A stretch of DNA of 64,000 bases, taken from NCBI GenBank assembly GCA_003131635.1, contig PKVZ01000071.1:58226-122225 (forward strand), given 5' to 3'. The position numbers were made by a program, and so were the translations under genes. Positions 34,916-43,924 of this stretch are shown here, piece after piece. The DNA comes from Acidobacteriaceae bacterium (lineage in GTDB: Bacteria; Acidobacteriota; Terriglobia; Terriglobales; Acidobacteriaceae). The stretch's first letter is position 1; the number at the start of each line of letters is the position of its first letter. The notes beneath the pieces are model-generated. The model ran no database searches and was not told the origin of the DNA. It saw nothing but the letters and a program-made list of their open reading frames with translations.

Positions 34916-35925
34916 CCACGCCTCCCCCCACCGGTCTGCGCAAGGCAGCCATCCTGATGGTGTTGCTGGGGGAAGACGCGGCCAGCCAGATTTATCGTCA
35001 TTTGCCGCCCGCCGAAGTGGAGCAGGTGACGCAGGAGATTACCGCGCTCGACTTCGTCAATCCGGAGACCGCTTTGATGGTGCTCGAGGAGTTTCAACGG
35101 CTGGTGATCACGGGAGACTACGTCAGCCAGGGGGGGACGGAGTATGCCAACAAGCTGCTGGTAAAAGCCTTTGGCAAGGAAGGGGCGACCGAGTTGCTGC
35201 GCCAGGTCACACAGGCAGCGGAGGTGAGCGGCGCGAAACTCGATTCGCTGCGAAAAATCGATCCCCAACAGCTGGCCAAGTTCATTGCCGGGGAGCACCC
35301 GCAAACCATCGCGCTGATCCTGGCCCACCTGGAGTCGAAGCAGGCGTCGCTGGTACTGATGCGGCTGCCCGCAGAGTTGCGGGCCGAGCCCATCAAGCGG
35401 CTGGCGCAGTTGCGGCAATTCTCCCCGGAGATGGCGCAGCGCGTGTCGGTGGTGCTGAACAAGCGGCTGGAGGCCTTGGGGGAGCAAACCCGGCGGGCTT
35501 ACGCCGGATTGCGCGGGGTGGCGGACCTGATGAACCGGCTGGATCCGGCCTCGGGCAAAACCATCCTGGAGGCGATCGAAGGGGAGGATCCCAAGCTGGC
35601 GCTTTCCATCCGCAACCTGATGTTCACCTTTGAAGATCTGCTGACGGTGCCGGAAACCGGGGTGCGGGAACTGCTGGGGCAGATGGATAAGAAGACTCTG
35701 GCGACGGCCCTGCGCGGCGCGTCGGAAGAATTGAAGAACTATATCTTCAAGTCCATGTCGTCGCGGGCGGTGGAGATGCTGAAAGAAGATATGGAAGTGC
35801 TGGGGCCGGTAAAGTCGAAAGAAATCAACAAGGCTCAATTGGAAGCGGTGGCGATCGCGCGCAAACTGGAGGCGGAAGGCAAGCTGTCATTGAACTCGGA
35901 GGGGGACGATGAGTTCGTCACCTAG
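34912..35925 (+). CDS. fliG: Flagellar motor switch protein FliG
   Basis: A 337-residue C-ring protein that links the MS-ring to FliM and receives torque from the stators. It begins with TGLRKAAILMVLLGEDAASQIY. The central EHPQ motif (GEHPQTIALILAHL) and the charged C-terminal helix region (FTFEDLLTVPETGVRELLGQ) are present. The start overlaps fliF and the end overlaps fliH by 17 nt. Confidence 0.97.
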   Translation: MTTPPPTGLRKAAILMVLLGEDAASQIYRHLPPAEVEQVTQEITALDFVNPETALMVLEEFQRLVITGDYVSQGGTEYANKLLVKAFGKEGATELLRQVTQAAEVSGAKLDSLRKIDPQQLAKFIAGEHPQTIALILAHLESKQASLVLMRLPAELRAEPIKRLAQLRQFSPEMAQRVSVVLNKRLEALGEQTRRAYAGLRGVADLMNRLDPASGKTILEAIEGEDPKLALSIRNLMFTFEDLLTVPETGVRELLGQMDKKTLATALRGASEELKNYIFKSMSSRAVEMLKEDMEVLGPVKSKEINKAQLEAVAIARKLEAEGKLSLNSEGDDEFVT

Positions 35926-36604
35926 CCGGGCTCCGGTTCTTCCGGCTGCAAACCGCGAGCCGCTGGAAGCCTCGCCCTTCCCCTACAGCGAGGCCGTGGC
36001 TGCGCCCGGCCAGCGCAACTTTACGCTGGTGGGGCGTCCGGCACCGGGCGGGAGCGAATTGGACGCCGCGGCGCTAGCGGCCCGGGGAGCGGACCATGAA
36101 AGACAAGTGCGCGAGTTGGGCCGCCAGCAGGGCGTTGCCGAGGGCCGGGCAAAGTTCGAGGAACAATTGGCGGGAGAGCGGGCAGCGGTGGCGCAGGCCC
36201 TCAAGGATTTCGCCCGCGAGCGCGCCACCTATTATCAGAAACTGGAAGAAGAAGCGGTGCGCCTGGCGATGAGCATTGCGCGCAAGGTATTGCACCGGGA
36301 GGCGCAGGTGGATCCTTTGCTGCTGATGGGGATCGTGCGGGTGGCGCTGGAAAAAATCGAAGGCTCGACCGGCGTCGCGCTTCTGGTGCATCCCGAGCGG
36401 GCGCCCGAGTGGCGGCGTTACCTGGCTTCGCGTGTGGATGCGGGCGACTTGCCGGAAATTGTCGAAGATCCCAGCCTGCGGCCGGAGCAGTGCGGGCTAC
36501 GAACCTCCATGGGAACCGCCGAGCTGGGTCTGGAAGTGCAACTGAAAGAGATCGAGCAGGGCCTGATGGATTTGCTGGCGGCGCGGCCGCAGGGGAATCG
36601 ATGA
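35909..36604 (+). CDS. fliH: Flagellar assembly protein FliH
   Basis: A 231-residue regulator of the FliI ATPase. The N-terminus is Pro/Ala rich. A coiled coil (about 60-120) and a C-terminal domain with EEAVRLAMSIARKVLHREAQ and LRPEQCGLRTSMGTAELGLE match the FliH/SctL pattern. The start overlaps fliG by 17 nt and the stop overlaps fliI by 4 nt, so the FliH-FliI pair is coupled. Confidence 0.92.
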   Translation: MSSSPSRAPVLPAANREPLEASPFPYSEAVAAPGQRNFTLVGRPAPGGSELDAAALAARGADHERQVRELGRQQGVAEGRAKFEEQLAGERAAVAQALKDFARERATYYQKLEEEAVRLAMSIARKVLHREAQVDPLLLMGIVRVALEKIEGSTGVALLVHPERAPEWRRYLASRVDAGDLPEIVEDPSLRPEQCGLRTSMGTAELGLEVQLKEIEQGLMDLLAARPQGNR

Positions 36605-37917
36605 GCGCGGAAGCGGAAGAACTGCTGGCGCCCTACTCTGCCCGGCTGGAGACTTGCGCGGAATTGCGCTGGCGGGGGCGCGTGACCCAGGTGATCGGGC
36701 CGCTGGTCGAGTCGAGCGGACCTTTCTGTTCGGTCGGGGAAGTGTGCGAGATTACCGATTCCAAGGGGCGGGTGATGCCGGGAGAAGTCGTGGGATTTCG
36801 CGGCACGACTGTGCTATCCATGCCATTGCAATCGCCGAGCGGAGTGCGCAACGGCGACGTGGTCTCTAGCTGGGGAGCGCGCCCGGCCATTCGGGTGGGA
36901 GATGGCCTGCTGGGGCGGGTGATTGACGGCGCGGGCGAACCTCTGGACTCGCTGGGGCCGGTGCGCGGACGCGAATACCGGACGCTCGATGCGGCGGCTC
37001 CGCTGGCGCTCGCCCGGGTGCCGATACGCGAACCCCTAAGCTGCGGGATTCGCGCGGTGGATGCTTTTCTGACCTGTGGGCGGGGACAGCGTGTCGGGAT
37101 TTTCGGGGGCAGCGGCGTGGGCAAGAGCACGCTGATCGGCATGATGGCGCGCAACACCGGGGCTGACCTCACCGTCCTCGGGCTGGTGGGTGAGCGCGGC
37201 CGTGAAGTGCGCGACTTTCTGGAGACTCTGGGAGTGGAAGGCTGCCGGCGCTCCTGCGTAGTGGTTTCGACCTCCGATCAATCTCCGCTGTTGCGCATTC
37301 GCGCGGCGCTGGCGGCGACGGCGGTGGCGGAATATTTCTGCGCCCGGGGCAGGCAGGTTCTGCTGGTGGTGGATTCGCTGACCCGTTTGGCCATGGCGCA
37401 GCGCGAGATCGGTTTGGCGGCGGGCGAACCGCCGACGGCGAAAGGGTACACGCCTTCCTGCTTCACCCTGCTGGCGCGCTTGATCGAACGCGCGGGAAGG
37501 TTCAGCCAGGGCAGTATCACAGCGTTTTATACGGTGTTGATGGAAGGCGACGACGAGCAGGATCCGCTGGTGGATGGAGCCCGGGCGCTGCTCGACGGGC
37601 ACGTCATGCTGGACCGGCAGTTGGCGGCGCGCAGCCACTATCCTCCGATCGCGATATTGAACAGCGTAAGCCGGCTGATGTCGGCGGTAGCGTCCGCGCC
37701 GCACCTGCAGAAAGCGCAAACCCTGCGGCGGCTGCTGGCGGCGTATGCCGCGTCGGCGGACCTGGTGCGGATTGGGGCCTACCAGAAAGGCAGTGACTCG
37801 ACTTTGGACAAGGCTCTGCTGCTGATTCCCGAACTCGACCATTTTCTGATGCAGAAGCCGGGCGAAGCGGCGCCGCTCGGGGAGACGATCGAAAAATTGC
37901 TGGCGCTGCCGGGGTGA
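36601..37917 (+). CDS. fliI: Flagellum-specific ATPase FliI
   Basis: A 438-residue type III export ATPase, related to the F1 beta subunit. Walker A is GGSGVGKS, the ERGREV motif is in GLVGERGREVRDFLETLG, and Walker B ends in LLVVDSLTRLAMAQRE. The DGHVMLDR segment near the C-terminus is typical. The start was set at ATG 36601, which overlaps the fliH stop; a longer open frame upstream lies over fliH. Confidence 0.97.
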   Translation: MSAEAEELLAPYSARLETCAELRWRGRVTQVIGPLVESSGPFCSVGEVCEITDSKGRVMPGEVVGFRGTTVLSMPLQSPSGVRNGDVVSSWGARPAIRVGDGLLGRVIDGAGEPLDSLGPVRGREYRTLDAAAPLALARVPIREPLSCGIRAVDAFLTCGRGQRVGIFGGSGVGKSTLIGMMARNTGADLTVLGLVGERGREVRDFLETLGVEGCRRSCVVVSTSDQSPLLRIRAALAATAVAEYFCARGRQVLLVVDSLTRLAMAQREIGLAAGEPPTAKGYTPSCFTLLARLIERAGRFSQGSITAFYTVLMEGDDEQDPLVDGARALLDGHVMLDRQLAARSHYPPIAILNSVSRLMSAVASAPHLQKAQTLRRLLAAYAASADLVRIGAYQKGSDSTLDKALLLIPELDHFLMQKPGEAAPLGETIEKLLALPG

Positions 37918-37952
37918 GGCGTTAGCGGGTTGAGGGGTTACCGGGAAAGATC

Positions 37953-38399
37953 ATGGCATTCCGTTTTCCGCTCGAAGCCATTCTGCACTTTCGCCAAAGC
38001 ATCGAGCACCAGCAGGAATTGCGGCTGCGCGCCGCCAACCAGCAGGTGGCGCGAGGCCAGCATGTGATCGAAACCATCGACGCGCGGCGGCAGGCGCTGC
38101 GGGGCGAACAGGCGAGGGCACTGGGGGTGGGAATGACGGCGGCCGAGCTGCGATTCGGATTGCAGTGTGAGGCCGAACTGCTGCGGCTCCGGGGGGAATT
38201 CGAATTACAGCTGGTGCGGCTGCAACAATTGCGCGAGCAGCAGCGCGAAATCTTCCAGCAGGCGCGGCGCAACCGCGAAACCATGGAAGCGGTGCGCGAT
38301 GAGCAACTCCGTTTGTACCAGCAAGAAGCTGCGCGGCGGGAGCAGCGCGATCTGGACGATCTGTTTCTTCTGCGGAGAGAATACCTGCGGCGTAGCTAA
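37953..38399 (+). CDS. fliJ: Flagellar export chaperone/stalk protein FliJ
   Basis: A 148-residue, almost wholly helical protein rich in Arg, Gln and Glu, predicted to form a two-helix coiled coil. This matches FliJ, the central stalk of the export ATPase. It begins AFRFPLEAILHFRQSIEHQQ, like other FliJ proteins. The position between fliI and fliK is standard. Identification rests on length, composition, N-terminus and order. Confidence 0.85.
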   Translation: MAFRFPLEAILHFRQSIEHQQELRLRAANQQVARGQHVIETIDARRQALRGEQARALGVGMTAAELRFGLQCEAELLRLRGEFELQLVRLQQLREQQREIFQQARRNRETMEAVRDEQLRLYQQEAARREQRDLDDLFLLRREYLRRS

Positions 38400-38592
38400 A
38401 GTTTGCCGGGTACGTGGTCACACTTTGCCTAGCTCGGGTGGCGCGACGGTTTCTCACTCCATCGGCAAAAGTCAGATTCGCTTGAATCGAAGGCCTTTGG
38501 CAACATTTCTCAGCTTTAGGGCCGGCGCGTGTTGGTGGCTACCGGAGTGCATTGACCCACAGCGAACCCGCGGACTTGGCGGGAAAAGCGCT

Positions 38593-40779
38593 GTGAATCC
38601 AATACTGGAATCCATCTCGAACAGCATTTCTATCTCGGCGCTGCCGGCGGCGAACGCTCTGGCTCAACCGGTTGCAGGCCAGCGCGGAACGGGCGGTTTC
38701 GCCTCGACGCTGGCCGCCGCACAAGGATTGTCCACGGCATCGTTGGGATCAAGCGAGCCATCGTCGACTGAGCGATCGTCGACTGGGCCATCGACCGAGC
38801 CAGTTCCAGATGGAAGCACGGCGGGCAGCATCGCAGCGAGTAACGTAGTGGCGAGAGCCACGGTCAATCTGCAGCCGCGGAAGCCACTGAGCGCTGCGAG
38901 TTCGACGATTACGAATAATAATGTGGCTCCGGTGCCCGTGGTTCTTGCCGCGAATCAAGTGGCGTGGTCCGGTTCGCAAACCAGCCTGGCAGGAGCCGCA
39001 TCGTTGCAAAATAACGGCGCGGCTGAAGAAAGCGTTCCTGCACTCCCGGGGCTGGCGACTCCGGAGCCTGCGCTGAACGAATCGGTCGGCAGCGTGGCCA
39101 AGCCTGCCCCTACAGACGCTTTGCTTGGCAACGCGCAGCCCCTTGTTGTATTCCCGGCCTCCGCGCCGCCGGACTCAGCGGCCATTTCATCTTCATCCAG
39201 CGCTGCGTCAGGCAGTCAGCCGAATCATTCGAAGAATGAGTTGGGGGCGACGGAGCCGACTGCAGTGACTGGGAATTCGCAACTGTCGGAGCTTTCATTC
39301 ATCAGCACCAGCACCAGCGAATTGCCTTCCGCAGGCGCGGTCTGGAACGCCTCTTCGGACATTCCGGGGAATGGGGCTCGCTTTGCAGGCGCGACCGCTC
39401 CCCCGGTTCTGCTCGCAAGTGCACTTCCCGAGGCCGGTTCGTTTGCCGGAGCGCAGTCCTTACTGAACGCGAATCTCCAAGCCGCGCAAGATCAGGTTGC
39501 TCAAGATCAACTTGCGCAAGATCGGGTCGCGCAGGATCAGGTCGCGCAAGAACTGCCGGTGCAAGTGCAGACGGCGCCAGAAAACGATTCGCCAGCGGTG
39601 GCGGCCAGCTCGGAGCCTCAAAGTAATGTCCCGCCGCCCGTGGAAATCGGAAACCTGCTTTCCGCGATGGCGGGTGCGCCGGCAGCCGCGTCATCTGTCG
39701 TAAGCTCTCAAGTTCCGCCGCTCAGCCAGAGTGCGTTGCGGCCGGTTGCTGGCAGGGTGACGGCTCCCGCTCTGGCCAGTGTCCGCGGACCAAGTGCGAG
39801 TTCAGTTTCGACATCTGCTTTAGCCACCGAACCGGCGGCGGGCAATGGGTCGCCGGGCACTGGATCGCAGATCGCGAGCCAGTCCCCGTTTTCAGTTTTC
39901 TTTCCCAGTCCATCGTCCAGTCTGGGACCGGGCACGGAAGCTGCGGCGTCGGCTTTGCCAAAGATGATTCTTCCCGCCGCCAGCACTGCCAGTCGCACTG
40001 GCATCACAGCCAATTCCGTTGGGGCAGCCGCGAATTCGCAGAGCGCCGGATTGCAGAGCAACGCGGTTCAGCCGGCAGCGCAGCCAATCGCATCGCAAGC
40101 AACCAAGGATTCACTCTCCGCCAGTGCAAGTGGGAGTTCGCAAGCGGGACCACTATTGCACGCGGAGTCGACGATGGCGGCTCCATCCGTGGCCATCGCG
40201 CAGGCCGCGGCAGCACTGACCTCGGCTCCAGTGGCTGGGATCGCGGCCGCGCAAGCCGCCACTGTTCCCCTGCCGCAGCCGAGTGTGCCCCCTGGAGCAG
40301 GCGCCGCCGGCCCCGCAAGCTCGGTCCCGGCAGCTCCGCAGGCACTGCCCACGGCTGCGCTGGGGCCAGTGCAGATGGCGCAAATGGTCGATCGCGTGGG
40401 CCAATCCGAGATGCGTGTAGGCATGAATACTTCCGCGTTCGGCAACGTCGAGGTTCGAACCGTGGTTCACGCCAGCGATGTGGGGCTGACGATTGGAAGC
40501 GAAAAAGGCGACTTGCGCGCAATGCTGGCGAACGATATGCCGGCCATTGCGAATAATCTGCAACAGCAGAATCTTCGGCTGAGCAGTGTCAGTTACTCGC
40601 AGGGATTTTCATTCTCGAACCAAAGCTCCGGCGGGGGCGACGGGCAGCAGCGTTCTTTTGTTCCGGCTCCGGCGGCTGCAAATTATGGGTCGCCGGAAGC
40701 GCTGGCGGCGGATGCGCCGGAAGTTGCGCCCCTCGGGGGATTTGGGGGCGCGGGTAACAGTCTCAGCATTCTTGCTTGA
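38593..40779 (+). CDS. fliK: Flagellar hook-length control protein FliK
   Basis: A 728-residue protein made mainly of Ala, Ser, Pro and Gln, as in the molecular-ruler part of FliK. A C-terminal domain (about residues 595-690) contains MAQMVDRVGQSEMRVGMNTS, FGNVEVRTVVHASDVGLTIG and LQQQNLRLSSVSYS, the substrate-specificity switch domain that acts on FlhB. GTG 38593 is the best start in a frame open since 38167, with only a weak GGGA upstream. Two coding tandem repeats lie inside the ruler. The 190 bp between fliJ and this start contains no recognised feature. Confidence 0.87.
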   Translation: MNPILESISNSISISALPAANALAQPVAGQRGTGGFASTLAAAQGLSTASLGSSEPSSTERSSTGPSTEPVPDGSTAGSIAASNVVARATVNLQPRKPLSAASSTITNNNVAPVPVVLAANQVAWSGSQTSLAGAASLQNNGAAEESVPALPGLATPEPALNESVGSVAKPAPTDALLGNAQPLVVFPASAPPDSAAISSSSSAASGSQPNHSKNELGATEPTAVTGNSQLSELSFISTSTSELPSAGAVWNASSDIPGNGARFAGATAPPVLLASALPEAGSFAGAQSLLNANLQAAQDQVAQDQLAQDRVAQDQVAQELPVQVQTAPENDSPAVAASSEPQSNVPPPVEIGNLLSAMAGAPAAASSVVSSQVPPLSQSALRPVAGRVTAPALASVRGPSASSVSTSALATEPAAGNGSPGTGSQIASQSPFSVFFPSPSSSLGPGTEAAASALPKMILPAASTASRTGITANSVGAAANSQSAGLQSNAVQPAAQPIASQATKDSLSASASGSSQAGPLLHAESTMAAPSVAIAQAAAALTSAPVAGIAAAQAATVPLPQPSVPPGAGAAGPASSVPAAPQALPTAALGPVQMAQMVDRVGQSEMRVGMNTSAFGNVEVRTVVHASDVGLTIGSEKGDLRAMLANDMPAIANNLQQQNLRLSSVSYSQGFSFSNQSSGGGDGQQRSFVPAPAAANYGSPEALAADAPEVAPLGGFGGAGNSLSILA
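38758..38799. repeat. 15-bp coding tandem repeat x2 plus 12 bp in fliK
   Basis: CCATCGTCGACTGAG and CGATCGTCGACTGGG are followed by CCATCGACCGAG. They are in frame and encode a Ser/Thr-rich stretch. Confidence 0.8.
39487..39546. repeat. 15-bp coding tandem repeat x4 in fliK
   Basis: Units CAAGATCAGGTTGCT, CAAGATCAACTTGCG, CAAGATCGGGTCGCG and CAGGATCAGGTCGCG encode a five-residue repeat of the form QDQVA in the ruler region. Confidence 0.9.
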
Positions 40780-40792
40780 AGGAGAAATTATT

Positions 40793-41266
40793 ATGAGTAC
40801 GAGTCCGGTTGTTCCCACCGCTCCCACCACCGGCACCACCACCGGCCTGCCCAGTGGACAGAGCCTGAACAATATGTTTCTGCAATTGCTGGTGGCGCAG
40901 CTGCAGAATCAGGATCCGACCTCTCCGGTCGACCCTTCGCAGTTTGTGGGACAGCTGGCGCAGTTCAGCGAGCTGAGCGAGGTGACGTCGATTTACACGC
41001 TGTTGCAAGGGTTCGTGCCGGCCACGGGCACCACCGGCGCCACGGGTGGATCCGCACCGGCGACGGGAGCTTCAAGCACTTCGGGAGCGGCGGCTGCGAT
41101 GTTAGCGGCGAATTCCGCACTGACGTCCATTCCTTCCAGCCCGATCTCATCCTCTGCGACAAAATCGGCTGCGACAACTTTGTCCACCTTTGCGTCACCG
41201 TCAATATCCGCACTGACCGGTGCAACCGCCGGGGCCATCCCCAGCAAGATCCAAGGAGCGTTCTAA
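40793..41266 (+). CDS. flgD: Flagellar hook-capping protein FlgD, short form
   Basis: A 157-residue scaffold for hook assembly. The conserved N-terminal domain is clear: LNNMFLQLLVAQLQNQDPTS and PVDPSQFVGQLAQFSELSEV. After about residue 75 the sequence is low-complexity Thr/Ser/Ala/Gly, and the Ig-like/Tudor domains of typical FlgD (220 residues or more) are missing. ATG 40793 has AAGGAG nine bases upstream. The stop abuts the ATG of flgE. Confidence 0.92.
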   Translation: MSTSPVVPTAPTTGTTTGLPSGQSLNNMFLQLLVAQLQNQDPTSPVDPSQFVGQLAQFSELSEVTSIYTLLQGFVPATGTTGATGGSAPATGASSTSGAAAAMLAANSALTSIPSSPISSSATKSAATTLSTFASPSISALTGATAGAIPSKIQGAF

Positions 41267-42793
41267 ATGCCTGATTTTTCTATTCCACTCTCCGGACTCA
41301 CGGCCGAATCCACAGCCTTGTCGGCCATTGCCAATAACCTATCCAACCAGAACACCACGGGCTACAAAGACACCAGCGTGCTGTTCAGCGACTTGTTTTA
41401 CCAGAGCCTGGGAACGACCGGGGCGGGCGATCCGATTCAGGTAGGAGCTGGAGTGGAGGTGGGTTCGATGCCCTCGCTGTTCACCCAAGGCAGCATCAGT
41501 TCCACGGGAGTGCCCACGGATGTGGCGATTCAAGGCGACGGCTTTTTCGCGGTTCAAGGTTCCAATGGCGTGATCGACTACACGCGGGCGGGGGACTTTT
41601 CCACCGACGAGAGCAATTTCCTGGTGAGCTCCACCGGGCAACAGGTACTGGGCTACCCGGCGGTGAATGGGGTGGTGAACACCGGGGCGGGCATTGCGCC
41701 GCTGCAACTGGGAGCGGGGACGATCAGTCCGCCGACGGCCACGGCCAACGTGGACGTGACGGCGAATTTAAATGCCGCCGCAGGAGTGGGGTCGACGTTC
41801 TCCACGCCGGTCACGATTTACGACTCCTTGGGAGCCAGTCATTCGTTGACTTATAACTTCACCAATACGGCGCCGAATACCTGGAGTTACAGTCTCAACA
41901 TTCCGCCGGGAGATTTGAACCCAGGCGCAGGAGGAGCTCCTCCGACGGGGGTTTTGGCGACGGGCACGCTGACCTTCAACGGAAATGGAGTGCTGATTGG
42001 CACCGGGGGAGGAGCGGGGAATCCGGTTTACACGGCAGGAAATACGGGAAACGGAACCGTCTCCGGATTGGGGGTGGACGCAGGGAGCGTTCCGCAGGTA
42101 ATTACGATGACGGCGACGAGTGCGACGCAGTTTACGGTGACGGGATCGGTGACGGGCGCATTGGGAACGGCTACGGTGGGAACTCCGTTCACCTCCGGCC
42201 AACTGAATTTTACGATTGCGGCGGGCTCGACGGCGTTCGCGGCGGGAGACAAGATTACGGTGACGACGACGCCGCTCACGCTGGCCAACGTCACGGCGAT
42301 ACCGATTACCGGCTTCGCGGACGGCGCCACGAACCAGACCTTCAACTGGAATGTGCTGAGCGGGACCAACCCGCTGATCGCGCAGGTAGCGGCGCCGAGT
42401 TCAGCTTCGGCGATCGACCAGGATGGCAGCAGCAGCGGTTCGCTGGTGAACTTCACGATTGGCGGGGATGGCACGATCACGGGATCGTTCAGCAACGGCA
42501 AGACGCAGGCCCTGGGACAAATAGCGCTGGCGAATTTTGCCAACGTCAACGGACTGCAGCTGGATGGCACAACCGATTACTCTCCGACGCTGGCTTCGGG
42601 TCCAGCGGTAGTTGGAGTTCCGGGAGCGGGCAGTTTGGGAACACTTTCGGGTGGATCGCTGGAGTTGTCGAACGTGGATATTGCGACTGAATTCGCCAAT
42701 TTGATCGTCGCGCAACGTGGTTTTGAAGCCGACGCCAAAGCGGTGACTACGTTCGATCAGATCACGCAGGACACAATCGCTCTCAAGCAGTAG
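41267..42793 (+). CDS. flgE: Flagellar hook protein FlgE
   Basis: A 508-residue hook subunit. The N-terminal motif LSAIANNLSNQNTTGYKDTS and the DVAIQGDGFFAVQG segment are standard for hook/rod proteins. The C-terminus ELSNVDIATEFANLIVAQRG and FEADAKAVTTFDQITQDTI is the conserved coiled region. The Thr/Gly/Val-rich middle forms the surface domains. It starts directly after the flgD stop. Confidence 0.96.
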   Translation: MPDFSIPLSGLTAESTALSAIANNLSNQNTTGYKDTSVLFSDLFYQSLGTTGAGDPIQVGAGVEVGSMPSLFTQGSISSTGVPTDVAIQGDGFFAVQGSNGVIDYTRAGDFSTDESNFLVSSTGQQVLGYPAVNGVVNTGAGIAPLQLGAGTISPPTATANVDVTANLNAAAGVGSTFSTPVTIYDSLGASHSLTYNFTNTAPNTWSYSLNIPPGDLNPGAGGAPPTGVLATGTLTFNGNGVLIGTGGGAGNPVYTAGNTGNGTVSGLGVDAGSVPQVITMTATSATQFTVTGSVTGALGTATVGTPFTSGQLNFTIAAGSTAFAAGDKITVTTTPLTLANVTAIPITGFADGATNQTFNWNVLSGTNPLIAQVAAPSSASAIDQDGSSSGSLVNFTIGGDGTITGSFSNGKTQALGQIALANFANVNGLQLDGTTDYSPTLASGPAVVGVPGAGSLGTLSGGSLELSNVDIATEFANLIVAQRGFEADAKAVTTFDQITQDTIALKQ

Positions 42794-42825
42794 GAGCCTT
42801 GCGGAAGCGTCTAATCCGTTGCCGG

Positions 42826-42852
42826 TCTCCGGCGGCTCGCAGCCGCCGGAGA
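42826..42852 (+). terminator. Perfect 12-bp stem-loop after flgE
   Basis: TCTCCGGCGGCT and AGCCGCCGGAGA enclose the loop CGC, 33 bp after the flgE stop. The T-tract is absent, so it may be a weak terminator, an mRNA-stabilising hairpin or a REP-like element. It separates the hook genes from fliL. Confidence 0.5.
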
Positions 42853-42998
42853 GGAATTCTGCGAGCCTAAGAAAGTTCTAATGAGCTTCTCCTAAGCACA
42901 ATCAATGATGAGGAGAACTTCCGCAAGCGTCAGCGGGCAAAGATTGCCCAGAAGATGGGCGGTTGTTTGATCTATCGGGCTGATTAGCGGGCCGTTGG

Positions 42999-43529
42999 TT
43001 GAGCGCTCGCGTCTCGCCGCACCCCTCCCCTTCGTGCTCCCCCGCGGCAACGCGATTGCTTTTTCCCAAGCCAGTGCCCACAAAAAAAAACTCCGCCAAG
43101 GAAGTACCCAGGGGCTGGGGACGATTTTTTTTCTTCGTACTGGCACTTGCGCTGGCCGCGGCAGGCGCCCGGTTCTGGAGCACGCGCAGCGTCGACTCCG
43201 TCACGTCGGGAACGAGTACGCCGGTAAAGAGCACGCTGCATTTGGAAACTTTTGTTTTGAACCTGGCAGGTCCCGATCAAAGGTCCTACCTGCGGGTGGG
43301 CATCGATCTGGGGTTGGGACGGGAGCTGGGAAAAGGGGAGAATGCGCCGCCCGTCGCCGAGGTGCGGGACACCATCCTGAGTGTGCTGGCGCAATCCCGG
43401 GTCGACGATCTGCAGGATGAAAAGGGAAAGACGAAGTTGAAAGCGGACGTGTTGCGCGCGCTGCAGGAGCGAATACCACGGCTGGCGGTCGAGGAAGTGT
43501 ATTTTACCGAGTTCCTGATTCAGCGATGA
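42999..43529 (+). CDS. fliL: Flagellar basal body-associated protein FliL
   Basis: A 176-residue inner-membrane protein of the stator region. A single transmembrane helix (about 42-60, GRFFFFVLALALAAAGARFW) is followed by a periplasmic domain with LHLETFVLNLAG, YLRVGIDLGLGRE and VEEVYFTEFLIQR, the FliL pattern. The start is uncertain: TTG 42999 gives a Pro-rich N-terminus, and GTG 43074 would begin just before the helix. Runs of nine A (about 43082) and eight T (about 43125) flank the helix-coding part. motA and motB are not adjacent. Confidence 0.87.
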   Translation: MSARVSPHPSPSCSPAATRLLFPKPVPTKKNSAKEVPRGWGRFFFFVLALALAAAGARFWSTRSVDSVTSGTSTPVKSTLHLETFVLNLAGPDQRSYLRVGIDLGLGRELGKGENAPPVAEVRDTILSVLAQSRVDDLQDEKGKTKLKADVLRALQERIPRLAVEEVYFTEFLIQR

Positions 43530-43547
43530 GCACCGGCAGGGGGAGAA

Positions 43548-43880
43548 ATGGCAACGGCGGCGCGAACGGCTCCAGCGCAAACTGCGGAAAAGCCGGCGAA
43601 CGAAGCTGGCGGGGCCGCGGTCCGGGCAGCGGATGCGGACTCACAGCCGGATGCTTTGTGGAAGCCGGTGCTGGGTCTGGGCTGCGAACTCACGGTCGAT
43701 CTGCCCGTGCCGGACTTCAAGATTGCGGACCTGTTGAAGTTGCACAAAGGTTCGATCGTGAATGCGCACTGGCGCGTGGGGCGGGATGTTCCCCTGTGCT
43801 TGAATGCCACGCCGATTGGCTGGATCGAGTTTGAGGTAGTGGGCGGCAATCTAGCGGTGCGGCTCACGGAATTGGTTTGA
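43548..43880 (+). CDS. fliN: Flagellar motor switch protein FliN (short)
   Basis: A 110-residue C-ring protein with a poorly conserved Ala-rich N-terminus and a SpoA domain (about 40-110): LGCELTVDLPVPDFKIADLL and the C-terminal NLAVRLTELV. It sits just before the export-gate genes. A second SpoA-domain protein is encoded at 51436, so the cluster has two FliN-type proteins, which may share or divide the C-ring role. The stop overlaps the TTG that could start fliO. Confidence 0.85.
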   Translation: MATAARTAPAQTAEKPANEAGGAAVRAADADSQPDALWKPVLGLGCELTVDLPVPDFKIADLLKLHKGSIVNAHWRVGRDVPLCLNATPIGWIEFEVVGGNLAVRLTELV

Positions 43881-43924
43881 AGCGGGCGGGGGCGGGGGAT
43901 CGGTCGGCCGGGACGGTGAGTTTT

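Noticed and set aside
43074-43135. Frameshift in fliL at the A9 and T8 runs
   Set aside because: The frame is continuous through both runs and gives a normal membrane helix and FliL domain, so no frameshift is needed.
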